Assembly: GCF_014845115.1 (NCBI RefSeq)
Contig: NZ_NKUI01000096.1
Coordinates: forward strand, 1-33,888
Length of the DNA stretch: 33,888 bases
Origin: Methylorubrum zatmanii
GTDB taxonomy: Bacteria > Pseudomonadota > Alphaproteobacteria > Rhizobiales > Beijerinckiaceae
Direction of reading: 5' to 3'
The notes under the pieces were generated by a model. The model was not told the DNA's origin. It worked only from the letters and a program-made list of their open reading frames with translations, and did not search any database. This document shows positions 8,140-16,539 of the stretch, one piece after another (position 1 is the first letter of the stretch; every line of letters starts with the position of its first letter). Made by a program: the position numbers and the translations under genes.

Positions 8140-8510
8140 GGTAAGGTCCGCCCTTGGAAATGCTGTGTTCTGAACGAAAGCTACCAGCGAAGCGGCCAAG
8201 CTGCCTATGACTTTACTGCAACACGCAGCGAAGATGCCGCTGGAGTTGCGTTTACGAAATGTTAAACGCTGAAGTCCTTCCCAGTTGAGCGGGCAAAAGA
8301 ACAGGGCTTCGAAGAAAAGGTTCCCGGTGCCGGTAAATTCCCGACATGCTGGGGATCTGCGGCCTTGACCTCGGACGCGCAGGGATGCTTGTGGCCCGCA
8401 AGCCCCCGTCCGGCCAGCGGCGCCGCTTGAGAGCGCCCTCCCTATGCCGGGCCGTTCCCGCCCGCGCGATACCCGCGTCCCGCGGGTCCAGCGGGTGATG
8501 GAGGCTAGAT
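8140..8510. promoter_or_regulatory. Divergent control region between omp and pyk, with a palindrome
   Basis: 371 bp without a gene. The omp-proximal half (8160-8275) is AT-richer than its surroundings. It carries a perfect dyad, GCGTTTA at 8248-8254 and TAAACGC at 8263-8269, with an 8-nt AT-rich spacer, about 110 bp upstream of the omp GTG and 240 bp upstream of pyk. I could not assign clear -35/-10 hexamers. The pyk-proximal part (8280-8495) is GC rich and shows nothing I recognise except a GGAG ribosome-binding site just before the TTG start. Confidence 0.5.
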
Positions 8511-9947
8511 TTGAAGCGCTCGCGTCGCACCAAGATCGTCGCAACCCTCGGCCCGGCATCCGATACGCCGGAGATGATCGAGAAGCTGTTTCATGCCGGT
8601 GTGGACGTGTTCCGCATCAACATGAGCCATCTCGCCCGTGAAAAGCTGCCGGAGCGGATCGAGGTGATCCGCACCATCGAGCGCGAGGCCAAGCGCCCCA
8701 TCGGCATCCTCGTCGATCTGCAGGGTCCGAAGCTGCGGCTCGGCACCTTTCTCGGCGACGCGGCGCATATCGAGAACGGCCAGACTTTCGTGCTCGATTC
8801 GGACCCGACGCCCGGCAATGCCAACCGGGTCTACCTGCCCCATCCGGAGATTCTCACCGCCCTCGAGCCCGATCACGCGGTCCTGATCGACGACGGCAAA
8901 TTGCGCCTCGTCGTCACCGAGGTGAGCGAGGGCCGCGCCGTCACCCGCGTCGAGGTCGGCGGCCGCATCTCCAACCGCAAGGGCGTCTCCCTGCCTCACA
9001 CGGTGCTGCCCCTGCCGGCGATGACCGACAAGGATCGCGGCGACCTGGAAGCGGGCCTCGCAGCCGGTGCCGACTGGATCGCCGTCTCCTTCGTGCAGCG
9101 TCCCGAGGACGTGGCCGAGGTGAAGAAGGTCGCCGCCGGGCGCGCCCAGGTGATGGCCAAGATCGAGAAGCCGCAGGCCCTCTCCCGCCTCGACGAGATC
9201 ATCGAGATCTCCGACGGCATCATGGTCGCCCGCGGCGATCTCGGCGTCGAGATGCCGCTCGAGCAGGTGCCGGGGGTGCAGAAGCGCATCACCCGCGGCG
9301 CCCGGCGCCTCGGCAAGCCCGTCGTCGTCGCGACGCAGATGCTCGAATCGATGATCACCTCTCCGGTGCCGACCCGCGCCGAGGTGTCGGACGTGGCGAC
9401 CGCCGTCTACGAGGGCGCCGACGCGGTGATGCTCTCCGCCGAGAGCGCCGCCGGTGAGTTCCCGGTCGAGGCGATCGCCACCATGAACCGCATCGCCGAA
9501 CAGGTGGAGCGCGATGCGCTCTATTGGTCGATCCTGATGGCTCAGCGCTCCGAGCCGGAGCCCACCGCCTCGGACGCCATCGCGGCGGCCGCCCATCAGA
9601 TCGTCGATGCCCTCGGCCTGCGGGCGATCATGGCCTGGACCCATTCAGGATCGACCGTGCTGCGGCTCGCCCGCGCCCGGCCCAATGCCAGCGTGATCGC
9701 GTTGACGCCGAAGCGCGAGACGGCGCGCCGCCTCACCATGGCCTGGGGCGTGCACCCGATCGTCACCAAGGACGCCAGCGACGTAGACGACATGGCCTTC
9801 CGTGCCGCGAAATTCGCGGTGCGCGAGCGGTTCGCGGAGATCGGCGACCGGGTGATCGTGGTGGCCGGCGTTCCGTTCGGCATCCCCGGCGCCACCAACA
9901 TGGTGCGCATCGCCTTCGTCACTCGGGAGCACGCCGAGCGGGCGTGA
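8511..9947 (+). CDS. pyk: Pyruvate kinase
   Basis: Converts phosphoenolpyruvate and ADP to pyruvate and ATP, the last step of glycolysis. The 478-residue length is typical. Landmarks in order: RRTKIVATLGPAS at the start of the (beta/alpha)8 A domain, NMSH, the DLQGPKLR strand leading into the lid B domain, the catalytic Lys in MAKIEKPQAL, the metal-binding MVARGDLGVEMPLEQVP and the substrate loop TQMLESMI followed by PTRAEVSDVATAVYEGADAVMLSAESA. A C-terminal allosteric-type domain completes the protein. The start is TTG at 8511, chosen because GGAG sits 8 nt upstream and the family begins KxxRRTKIVAT; nearby ATG/GTG codons are in another frame. Its end overlaps the convergent hydrolase gene by 29 bp. 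In a serine-cycle organism this enzyme drains PEP and should be tightly controlled. Confidence 0.96.
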   Translation: MKRSRRTKIVATLGPASDTPEMIEKLFHAGVDVFRINMSHLAREKLPERIEVIRTIEREAKRPIGILVDLQGPKLRLGTFLGDAAHIENGQTFVLDSDPTPGNANRVYLPHPEILTALEPDHAVLIDDGKLRLVVTEVSEGRAVTRVEVGGRISNRKGVSLPHTVLPLPAMTDKDRGDLEAGLAAGADWIAVSFVQRPEDVAEVKKVAAGRAQVMAKIEKPQALSRLDEIIEISDGIMVARGDLGVEMPLEQVPGVQKRITRGARRLGKPVVVATQMLESMITSPVPTRAEVSDVATAVYEGADAVMLSAESAAGEFPVEAIATMNRIAEQVERDALYWSILMAQRSEPEPTASDAIAAAAHQIVDALGLRAIMAWTHSGSTVLRLARARPNASVIALTPKRETARRLTMAWGVHPIVTKDASDVDDMAFRAAKFAVRERFAEIGDRVIVVAGVPFGIPGATNMVRIAFVTREHAERA

Positions 9948-10941
9948 TCTCGTCCGCCGCCGTCAGCCCGTCCACCTCGCGGATCAGGGCCTCGGCGGCG
10001 GTGTAGGTCAGCATATGCCCGGCGCCCGGCAGCACGACGCGCCGGGCATGCGGCATCGCCCGGCCGAGGGGATCGGCCTGGAGTTCGGTCTGGACGACCG
10101 GATCGGCCCCGCCGGCCACGATGACGCTCGGCACGCGGATCGTGCCGTAGTGCGGCGCCTGCTCCGCCAGCGCCCCGGGCAATCCGGCGAGATCCTGGAT
10201 GTTGGCGAGCGCCGATTCCGGCCGCAGGATCAGGGGCGCACGGCTCGCCGCGACGTAATTCTCGACCGGCGCCTCCGGCCGGAACACGCTTCGCGCGACC
10301 GACGGCAGGTAGGCGAGCCCCAGCGGCACCGCCACGGTGTGCGTGAGCAGCCACGTCACCGGCGGCTTCAACGCCAGATTCGCCCACCAGGGCAGCGGGC
10401 GGGGCGGGAACGGCACCGCGACCGGCGCGACGAGGACGAGGCCCCGGACCTGTTCCGGCCGGTCGAGGGCCATCCGCAGGGCGAGCGCCCCGGACCACGA
10501 ATGGCCCAGGAGAATCACCTTTCCGGCCCCGAGGCGGTCGAGGGCCTGCCCCAGCGCCCTCCCCTGAAAGGCAGGCGTGGCCGCCTCCGATCCGGCGAGC
10601 CGGTCGCTGTTGCCGTAACCCGGCCGGTCGAAGGCGATGACGCGATAGCCCGCCCGGGCGAGAGAGCGCCCGACCCCTTCCATCGGATCGTAGGCATTGG
10701 CGGAGGCGCCGTGCAGCAGCACGACCGTGGCCCGTGCCCCCTCCCCCGGCCCGTCCTCCAGATAGGCGATTCGGCCACCATCGACGGCGACGCTGCGGTC
10801 GGCCGGCGGGTAGCGGGCCTCGACGCGCCACGCGATCAGCCGCGTCGCCACCGCCGCGCAGACGAGAGCCGCCACGACGAGGGCCAGAACGACCGCGAGG
10901 AAGCCGAGTGTGACGCGCAGGAGGTCGGCGGCGAGGCTCAC
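9919..10941 (-). CDS. Membrane-anchored alpha/beta hydrolase
   Basis: Serine hydrolase of the alpha/beta fold, substrate unknown. Residues about 9-35 form one hydrophobic membrane segment, so the catalytic domain is probably anchored to the inner membrane. The fold's landmarks follow: oxyanion strand VVLLHGASANAYD near residue 72, FDRPGYGNSD, the nucleophile elbow GHSWSG near 145, the acid in AGGADPVV near 277 and the catalytic His in PGAGHML near 306. The start is a GTG at 10941, 10 bp after the TPR-protein stop, so the two genes look co-transcribed. It is not BchO, the magnesium-chelatase-associated hydrolase: it is longer, has a membrane segment and lies outside the photosynthesis operon. 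Confidence 0.85.
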   Translation of the reverse strand: MSLAADLLRVTLGFLAVVLALVVAALVCAAVATRLIAWRVEARYPPADRSVAVDGGRIAYLEDGPGEGARATVVLLHGASANAYDPMEGVGRSLARAGYRVIAFDRPGYGNSDRLAGSEAATPAFQGRALGQALDRLGAGKVILLGHSWSGALALRMALDRPEQVRGLVLVAPVAVPFPPRPLPWWANLALKPPVTWLLTHTVAVPLGLAYLPSVARSVFRPEAPVENYVAASRAPLILRPESALANIQDLAGLPGALAEQAPHYGTIRVPSVIVAGGADPVVQTELQADPLGRAMPHARRVVLPGAGHMLTYTAAEALIREVDGLTAADEITPARRAPE

Positions 10942-10951
10942 GGAGACGGCA

Positions 10952-11563
10952 TCAGAGGTCGCGGCCGTCGACGTCTGGCGTCAGGCGCTCGATCGCCTTC
11001 TTGAGCATGTCCCATTGCGGGTAGAGCGCCTCCGCCCGGCGAAAGGCGTCGAGCGCCCGGACTTTGTCGTCCTGCGCGAGGTAGAGCTTGCCCAAGGCGG
11101 CCCAGGCCTCGAAATGGCGGGGTTCCAGAACCAGGGCCCGCTGCAGGTCGGCGATGGCGCTCGCCGAATCGGACAGGCGCCAGAACAGCGTCGCGCGCCG
11201 GCTCCAGCCCTCCGACCAGTTCGGCTCCAGAGCGACGGCGCGGTCCATCAGCTCGACGGCAAGCGGCAGGTCGTTGCCGCTCATTGCCTGCCGGGCGCGG
11301 TCGGAGAGTAGGTCGGCGGTGGCGCTGCCGGACCGGCCGAGGCGCCGCTCGATCAGGGTGGCGATGGCCTTCGCCTCGGCCTCGTCGCCGGCCTCCTTGA
11401 GGCGGGCATAGAGGTCTTCGAGGCTGACCGGCGGGTGCGGCTTGCGCCCCTTCTCCGGCCGCTCTTTCTCGGCCGCGACGACGGCGCCGCCGAATCCCGT
11501 CTGGCCCGCCAGCACGAGGCCGAGGCAGAGGGCGTTCAGGACGAGAGGCGGGCGAATCGACAT
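10952..11563 (-). CDS. Exported TPR-repeat protein
   Basis: A 203-residue protein with a signal peptide (hydrophobic residues about 8-22, cleavage near VVAAEK at about 31) and tetratricopeptide-type helices from about 85 to 195. At least three repeats with the W/L-G-Y-A-F-A-P spacing can be seen: around ELMDRAVALEPNWSEGW, IADLQRALVLEPRHFEAW and VRALDAFRRAEALYPQW. TPR domains bind other proteins, so this is probably a periplasmic scaffold or assembly factor. It precedes the membrane-anchored hydrolase by 10 bp, and the two may act together. No specific partner can be named. Confidence 0.85.
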   Translation of the reverse strand: MSIRPPLVLNALCLGLVLAGQTGFGGAVVAAEKERPEKGRKPHPPVSLEDLYARLKEAGDEAEAKAIATLIERRLGRSGSATADLLSDRARQAMSGNDLPLAVELMDRAVALEPNWSEGWSRRATLFWRLSDSASAIADLQRALVLEPRHFEAWAALGKLYLAQDDKVRALDAFRRAEALYPQWDMLKKAIERLTPDVDGRDL

Positions 11564-11638
11564 AGGGCCGAAGCTTTCACTCCGGCCCCCGCATCCGTCA
11601 ACGCGCTCCGGTGCCGCGCATGCGCGCGGCCCGGACGA

Positions 11639-11764
11639 TCAGCCCTGGCGGGCCTTGAAGCGCTTCTGGGTCTTGTTGATGATGTAGACGCGGCCCTTAC
11701 GGCGCACGAGCTGGTTGTCACGGTGACGGGCGCGCAGCGACTTGAGCGAGTTGCGAATCTTCAT
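11639..11764 (-). CDS. rpmJ: 50S ribosomal protein L36, zinc-free type
   Basis: 41-residue ribosomal protein of the large subunit. The sequence [20 protein letters not shown], followed by [11 protein letters not shown] and ending FKARQG, is the alphaproteobacterial C-minus form: the four zinc-ribbon residues (CxxC...CxxxxH) of standard L36 are absent. The ATG at 11764 is the family start; the in-frame extension upstream is not part of the protein. It stands alone with its own 206-bp upstream region, as is usual for rpmJ in this class. Confidence 0.95.
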   Translation of the reverse strand: MKIRNSLKSLRARHRDNQLVRRKGRVYIINKTQKRFKARQG

Positions 11765-11932
11765 CGGTCTCACATCGGCACGGATCGAGACCGGCCGCCT
11801 GTTGTTCAAGGTGTCTCGATAGGACGGAGCGCCGCGAGGACGCTCCGGCGATGACGTCGGTGACATCGCTGGGAGGTGGTCGCCTTATCAGACAACCCCC
11901 GCCAAAGGCAAGGTTCTCGGCCTCCGTCCGGC

Positions 11933-11948
11933 CTCTTCCGAGGAAGAG
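11933..11948 (-). terminator. Hairpin downstream of the type I secretion genes
   Basis: CTCTTCC/GGAAGAG palindrome about 22-38 bp after the adaptor gene's stop (minus strand). Strong stem with minimal loop, but no T run; possible terminator. Otherwise 11765-11970 shows nothing distinctive besides the presumed rpmJ promoter. Confidence 0.35.
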
Positions 11949-11970
11949 CGGGACATCGGCAACGGATTCC

Positions 11971-13317
11971 CTATCTCTCCTTCCAAGCCTTTGCGATCTG
12001 ATCGGTCAAGGGCTTGGTGAGGTAGGACAGCACCGAGCGCTCGCCGATCTGCGTGTACGACTCGACCGGCATGCCGGGAACGAGGCGCAGACCCTTCAGA
12101 CGATCCTTGTTCTCGTCGCTGATGCGGATGCGCGCGGTGTAGAAGGACTGGCCCGTCTTCGGATCCTGGGTCACGTCGGCGGAGACGCGCACCACCTCGC
12201 CGTCGATCTCCGGGGTGGTGCGGGTGTTGAAGGCGGAGAAGCGCAGCACCGCCTTCTGGCCGACGCGCACGTTGTCGATGTCCTGCGGCTGCACCCGCAC
12301 CTCGACGAGGAGCTGGTCGGCCGCCGGCACGATCAGCATGGCCGGCTCGCTCGGCACGACCAGGCCGCCGACGGTATGCACCGTCATCTGGTGGACATAG
12401 CCGTCCTGCGGCGCCCGCAGCTCGACCCGCTTGAGCTGGTCCTCGGCCGCCACGCGCTTCTCGCGCAGTTCCGACCACTTGCCGCGAATCTCGGCCAGAT
12501 CCTTGCCGACCTCGGTGCGCATCTCCTGGTCGATCTGGAAGATCTGCAGCTCGGTCTCGGCGATCTTGCCGCGCGCCGAGGCCGTGGAGGCGATGAGCTG
12601 GCCGCGCTCGCCCTCGAGCCGCGCCGCGTCCCGCTCCAGGGCGGTGACGCGGGAGAGCGGCACGAGGTTCTTGGCGTAGAGATCGCGCACGCCGGTCAAT
12701 TCGTGGCCGATCAGGTCGATCTCGCGGTCCTTGGCCGCCGCCTGCTTGGTCAGGCCGGCGATCTCCTGGCGCAGTTGATCGACCCGCTCCCGCAACTGCG
12801 CCTTCTGGCCCTCGCGACCGGCGACGCGGGCCGCGAACAGGCGCGATTCGCCGTCGATCAGCCGGGTCACGCTCGCATCGCTGTCGATGCGCGAGACGAG
12901 CTCGGGCGGGAAGGCGACGGCCTTCAACCCGTCGCGCTCGGCCTCGTCGCGGGCGCGGCGGGCGGCCAGCTCGTCCATGGCCTTCAGCACGATGTCGAGA
13001 TTGGCCCGGGTCTGGGTCTCGTCGAGGCGGATCAGCACGTCGCCGGCGGCGACCCGCTGACCCTCGCGCACGAGGAGTTGGCCGACCACGCCGCCGGTCG
13101 GGTGCTGCACCTTCTTGATGTCGCTCTCGACCACGAGCTGGCCCGGAGCGATCACGGCGGCGGCGATGTCGGTGAAGGTGGCCCAACCGCCGATGCCGAG
13201 GACGAGGGCGGCCGAGAGCCCGGCCGCGACGGCGAGGTGACGGCGGATCGAACCGTGGGCGACGGGCCGCGGCAGGGCCGGGGCAAGGCCGTTCAGGGGC
13301 GCGAGGGTCGACGACAT
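11971..13317 (-). CDS. HlyD-family periplasmic adaptor of a type I secretion system (PrtE-like)
   Basis: Membrane-fusion subunit that bridges the inner-membrane ABC exporter and a TolC-type channel. The 448-residue product has a short cytoplasmic N-terminus, one membrane segment (about residues 28-50), and a lipoyl-like half (VVESDIKKVQHPTGGVV, VREGQRVAAGDVLIRLDE). A long alpha-helical hairpin spans about 95-285 with heptad-like charged stretches. Then come the second lipoyl half (RAPQDGYVHQMTVHTVGG), a beta-barrel domain and the family's C-terminal PGMPVESYTQIGERSVLSYL. Its ATG shares a base with the ABC gene's stop (TGATG), so translation is coupled. No TolC-like gene or RTX-type substrate lies in the window. 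Confidence 0.92.
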   Translation of the reverse strand: MSSTLAPLNGLAPALPRPVAHGSIRRHLAVAAGLSAALVLGIGGWATFTDIAAAVIAPGQLVVESDIKKVQHPTGGVVGQLLVREGQRVAAGDVLIRLDETQTRANLDIVLKAMDELAARRARDEAERDGLKAVAFPPELVSRIDSDASVTRLIDGESRLFAARVAGREGQKAQLRERVDQLRQEIAGLTKQAAAKDREIDLIGHELTGVRDLYAKNLVPLSRVTALERDAARLEGERGQLIASTASARGKIAETELQIFQIDQEMRTEVGKDLAEIRGKWSELREKRVAAEDQLKRVELRAPQDGYVHQMTVHTVGGLVVPSEPAMLIVPAADQLLVEVRVQPQDIDNVRVGQKAVLRFSAFNTRTTPEIDGEVVRVSADVTQDPKTGQSFYTARIRISDENKDRLKGLRLVPGMPVESYTQIGERSVLSYLTKPLTDQIAKAWKER

Positions 13318-15119
13318 CAGGCACTCTCTCGGATGGCGGTCGTGGCCACCTGTTTGGACGCCTCATCGGCGGTGACAGGGACCGGCGCGGGAGCCGGCGC
13401 TGGGCGCAGCACGCGCTTGAGGATCTCGTCCTTGGGCCCGAAGGCCTGAGCGCGGCCGTCGGCCATCATCAGGATCAGGTCGAGGGCGGCGAGCGCGCTC
13501 GGGCGGTGGGCGACGACGACGCAGATGCCGCCGCGCCGCCGCACGCCGAGGATCGCCTCGGTCAGCGCGTTCTCGCCTTCGCTGTCGAGATTGGCGTTGG
13601 GCTCGTCGAGCACCACGAGGAACGGTTCGCGGTAGAGCGCGCGGGCGAGGCCGACGCGCTGGCGCTGGCCGGCGGACAGGCCCGAACCGCCCTCGCCGAT
13701 CTGGGTGTCGTAGCCCTCCGGCAGCCGCAGGATCAGCTCGTGCACGCCGGCCGCCCTGGCGGCGGCGATGACCGCCTCGGACGGCGCGCCGGGCTCGAAG
13801 CGGGCGATGTTCTCGGCCACCGTGCCGGCGAACAACTCCACCTCCTGCGGCAGGAAGCCGATATGGGCGCCGAGATCGCCGCTGGTCCATTGGTCGAGGG
13901 CCGCGCCGTCGAAACGAACTTTTCCGCGCACCGGCGGCCAGACGCCGACGAGCGCGCGCACCAGGGAGGACTTGCCGGAGGCCGAGGGGCCGATGATGCC
14001 GAGCCCCTGCCCGGCCCGGAGGCCGAAGCTGACATCCTGCACCACGAGGCGCGGCGTGCCGGGCGGAACGATGCTGACGCCCTCGACGGTGATGGTCTCG
14101 GCCGGCGCCGGCAGAACCTGCGGCCGGTGCCCCACCGGCATCCGCGCGAACAATTCGGACAGGCGGCGCCAGCTCTGCCGCGCGGCCACGAAGCCCTTCC
14201 AGTTGGCGATGGCGAGCTCGGCCGGGGCGAGCGCCCGCGAGACGAGGATCGAGGAGGCGATGATGATGCCGGCGGTGGCCTCGTTGTGGATGACGAGCCA
14301 GGCGCCGAGCGCCAGCACGCCCGATTGCAGCGCCATGCGGAACACCTTCGAGCCGGCGCCGAAACCGCCGCCGACATCGGCGACGCTCTGGTGCGCCTCG
14401 CGGTAGTCGCGGTTGGCCAGAGCCCAGCGGGCGGCGAGGCGCTCCTGCATGCCCATGGCCGCCAGCACCTCGGCGTTGCGGCGTCCGGATTCGGCCAAGC
14501 CGTTGCGGCGCATGCCGAAGCCGGTGGCGGCCTGGGTCGGGCCCTTGCTGGAGCGGTCGGTGAAGTAGGTGAGGCCCGCCAGGACCGCCATGCCGACGAG
14601 GGCGGCGACGCCGATCAGCGGATGGAACAGGAAGCAGATCAGCAGGTAGACCGGCATCCACGGCAGATCGAAGAAGGCGGACGGGCCGGTGCCGGCGAGG
14701 AAGGCGCGGATCTGGTCGAGATCGCGCAGGGGCAGCAGGCCGTCCCCCTGCGAGGCCCCCTTGAGGGGCGCGCGGACGACGAGATCGAACACGCGCCCGC
14801 TCAAGGATTCGTCGAGGGCGGCGCCGACCCGCGCCAGGATGCGGGCGCGGATGGTCTCCAACAGGCCCTGGAAGGCGTAGAGCACGAAGGCCAGGGCTCC
14901 CAGGCCGATCAGGGTCGGCACCGAGCGGCTCGGAATCACGCGGTCGTAGACTTCGAGCATGAAGAACGAGCCGGTGAGATAGAGGATGTTCACCAGCCCG
15001 CTCATCACGGCGACGCCCAGGAAGGCCGCCTTGCACCGTGCCAGCGCGGCGGCGATCTCGTTCTTGCTCTGCCCGTCGCTCACCGTGTCGTCCCCCGCTT
15101 CCGCGGCATCCTTCGACAT
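13317..15119 (-). CDS. Type I secretion ABC permease/ATPase (PrtD-like)
   Basis: Inner-membrane ABC exporter that powers one-step protein secretion. The 600-residue product has an ABC-type transmembrane domain (segments from about residue 32 to 305, including NILYLTGSFFMLEVYDRVIPS, the PrtD/LapB-type signature). The nucleotide-binding domain has Walker A GPSASGKSS at 377-385, signature LSAGQRQR near 482, Walker B FLVVLDEPN near 503 and an H-loop VVAHRP. There is no C39 peptidase or C39-like N-terminal domain, which fits the PrtD/AprD class. The tail is Ala/Pro rich. It is first in a two-gene operon with the HlyD-family adaptor. The upstream region is unusually AT rich. The cargo is not encoded nearby. 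Confidence 0.93.
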   Translation of the reverse strand: MSKDAAEAGDDTVSDGQSKNEIAAALARCKAAFLGVAVMSGLVNILYLTGSFFMLEVYDRVIPSRSVPTLIGLGALAFVLYAFQGLLETIRARILARVGAALDESLSGRVFDLVVRAPLKGASQGDGLLPLRDLDQIRAFLAGTGPSAFFDLPWMPVYLLICFLFHPLIGVAALVGMAVLAGLTYFTDRSSKGPTQAATGFGMRRNGLAESGRRNAEVLAAMGMQERLAARWALANRDYREAHQSVADVGGGFGAGSKVFRMALQSGVLALGAWLVIHNEATAGIIIASSILVSRALAPAELAIANWKGFVAARQSWRRLSELFARMPVGHRPQVLPAPAETITVEGVSIVPPGTPRLVVQDVSFGLRAGQGLGIIGPSASGKSSLVRALVGVWPPVRGKVRFDGAALDQWTSGDLGAHIGFLPQEVELFAGTVAENIARFEPGAPSEAVIAAARAAGVHELILRLPEGYDTQIGEGGSGLSAGQRQRVGLARALYREPFLVVLDEPNANLDSEGENALTEAILGVRRRGGICVVVAHRPSALAALDLILMMADGRAQAFGPKDEILKRVLRPAPAPAPVPVTADEASKQVATTAIRESA

Positions 15120-15326
15120 GCCGCCACCCCGGCCGCCGCGCGACCTCCGTTAAGAGAGCGTTTTCATATCGGGAAATGCGACCAAATTTAAGCGTAACCT
15201 GTTTAGTCAGAAGGGACTACGCCTTTTGTTTTAGATGTATATTTGGTATTTACGTGTAAGATTGAAAGTTTTCACCGAAGGATGACTTTCGTTCCGATCA
15301 GAGATGGAAAAGCACTCTGCGCGCAT
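15120..15326. promoter_or_regulatory. AT-rich upstream region of the secretion operon
   Basis: Gene-free stretch (the gap runs to 15426 and includes the puf terminator). From about 15165 to 15300 base composition swings to AT richness (runs such as TTTTGTTTTAGATGTATATT and GGTATTTACGTGTAAGATTG), in sharp contrast to its GC-rich flanks. It presumably holds the promoter of the ABC/adaptor operon. A GAAAGT...ACTTTC inverted repeat (15264-15269, 15285-15290) lies at its distal edge. I do not see a confident -35/-10 pair. Confidence 0.5.
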
Positions 15327-15327
15327 G

Positions 15328-15360
15328 AAAAAACCGCCGGATCTTGCGATCCGGCGGCTT
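15328..15360 (-). terminator. Intrinsic terminator of the photosynthesis (puf) operon
   Basis: On the minus strand a perfect 10-bp stem CCGCCGGATC/GATCCGGCGG (15357-15348 with 15343-15334) with a 4-nt GCAA loop is followed directly by six T residues. It is 67-99 bp after the pufC stop and should end the crt-bch-puf transcript. The GCAA loop is a stable GNRA tetraloop. Confidence 0.92.
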
Positions 15361-15426
15361 CTGGATTCCCTCCCCTTCTCGGGAACACGCCCCGCTCGGC
15401 GCTTTCCGCCGAAGCGGGGGGCCGCT

Positions 15427-16539
15427 CTATTGCGGCGGCGGCGATGCCGGCGTCTCCGGTGTCGACTGCGGGGCGGCGGGAGTTTCCGGTGCCGCTGCCA
15501 GTTCGGCGGTGCTCTTGGTGAGTTCGGGGTAGCTCTCGACCATATGCGCCCCCGCCAGCGGCTTGGACTGACCGTTATGGCAGGTCGCGCAGTTGAGCTT
15601 CGGTGCGTCGCCAGTCGGGCCGAGGCGGTTGGCCGGGAAGACCGGGGTGAGCGGCTCGATGTAGTCTCCGTTCAGGTCCCGGACCATCCGGATGCCGTGC
15701 CAAGCCAGCGTGCGCTGCGGCGTACTCTGCGACCAGTTCGAGATCGCCCGGGTGTTGTGGCAGTAGGTGCAGTTGACGCCGAGCGAGGACGACATGTGGA
15801 TCATCAGGCCATAGGTCCGCTCCGCGGCCTGGATCGGCTTGCCCTTGCTCTCCGGCAAAGCCGTGGTGGCATTCACCCGGATCAGGTTCTCGTCGGCATC
15901 CTTCTTGCCCAGGAACTCGGTGAGCGTATCGTAGGGCAGCGAGGCGAGGCCGACGGAGGGGGAGGCCAGGTTCTGCCCGTTGTTGCGGGGGATGAAGCCG
16001 GTCTTGTAGGTCGGCCCGGGATTCTGGAACCAGACATGGGCCGGCACCGGCTGGCCGCGGTGGCAGGTGTAGCAGGTCACGCCCGTCTCGCCGACATGCT
16101 TGTCCTTCCAGGTGGTGTTGATGTGCTGCACCATCTGGATCATCCGCCGGGCCACCTTCTTCTGGTAGAGGCTGTCATCGGCCATGTTCTCGGTGTTGTG
16201 GCAGTAGGTACAGCCCTGCTCGGGGCTGACCCACTCCGTCATCGAGGTCATCAGGCGGTTGAACTCCTCGACGCTGACATCCTTGAGAACCTTGACGTTC
16301 TCATAGACGGCGCCGGCCTTCTCGGTGCCGGCCTCCACCGGCTCGGCCGGGGCCGGGGGGACGTTGGCGGCCCGCAGGGCGGCGGCGCCGGCCTTGGTCT
16401 GGATCTGGTCCATGCCGGTGCCGCGGAAGCCGTGCTGCTGGGCGAGGATCGGCGGCTTGGTCCAGCCGGCGGTGCCGAACTGGGCGATGGTGAGAAACAG
16501 GGCGACGACAGCGCCCGCGACGACGAGCAGAGTCTTCAT
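15427..16539 (-). CDS. pufC: Photosynthetic reaction centre cytochrome c subunit (tetraheme)
   Basis: Periplasmic tetraheme cytochrome bound to the reaction centre; it passes electrons from soluble carriers to the photo-oxidised special pair. The 370-residue product has four CxxCH heme sites: Cys110-His114, Cys156-His160, Cys257-His261 and Cys317-His321, the usual pairing of sites in two halves. The N-terminal hydrophobic segment (about residues 3-22) lacks a lipobox Cys, so it is probably an uncleaved anchor or a plain signal peptide and not the lipid-anchored form. The last ~25 residues are Pro/Ala rich. Its ATG at 16539 overlaps the pufM stop (ATGA). Presence of PufC and absence of PufX is the common aerobic-phototroph arrangement. 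Confidence 0.97.
   Translation of the reverse strand: MKTLLVVAGAVVALFLTIAQFGTAGWTKPPILAQQHGFRGTGMDQIQTKAGAAALRAANVPPAPAEPVEAGTEKAGAVYENVKVLKDVSVEEFNRLMTSMTEWVSPEQGCTYCHNTENMADDSLYQKKVARRMIQMVQHINTTWKDKHVGETGVTCYTCHRGQPVPAHVWFQNPGPTYKTGFIPRNNGQNLASPSVGLASLPYDTLTEFLGKKDADENLIRVNATTALPESKGKPIQAAERTYGLMIHMSSSLGVNCTYCHNTRAISNWSQSTPQRTLAWHGIRMVRDLNGDYIEPLTPVFPANRLGPTGDAPKLNCATCHNGQSKPLAGAHMVESYPELTKSTAELAAAPETPAAPQSTPETPASPPPQ

Noticed and set aside
9919..10941. BchO (magnesium-chelatase-associated hydrolase) for the alpha/beta hydrolase
   Set aside because: It has an N-terminal membrane segment, is longer than BchO, and is paired with a TPR gene away from the bch operon.
11851..13449. 532-codon plus-strand open frame opposite the HlyD-family adaptor
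   Set aside because: The opposite strand encodes all the adaptor's conserved features; this frame is low-complexity.
13506..15191. 561-codon plus-strand open frame opposite the ABC transporter gene
   Set aside because: Shadow of the PrtD-like gene, with no signature motifs.
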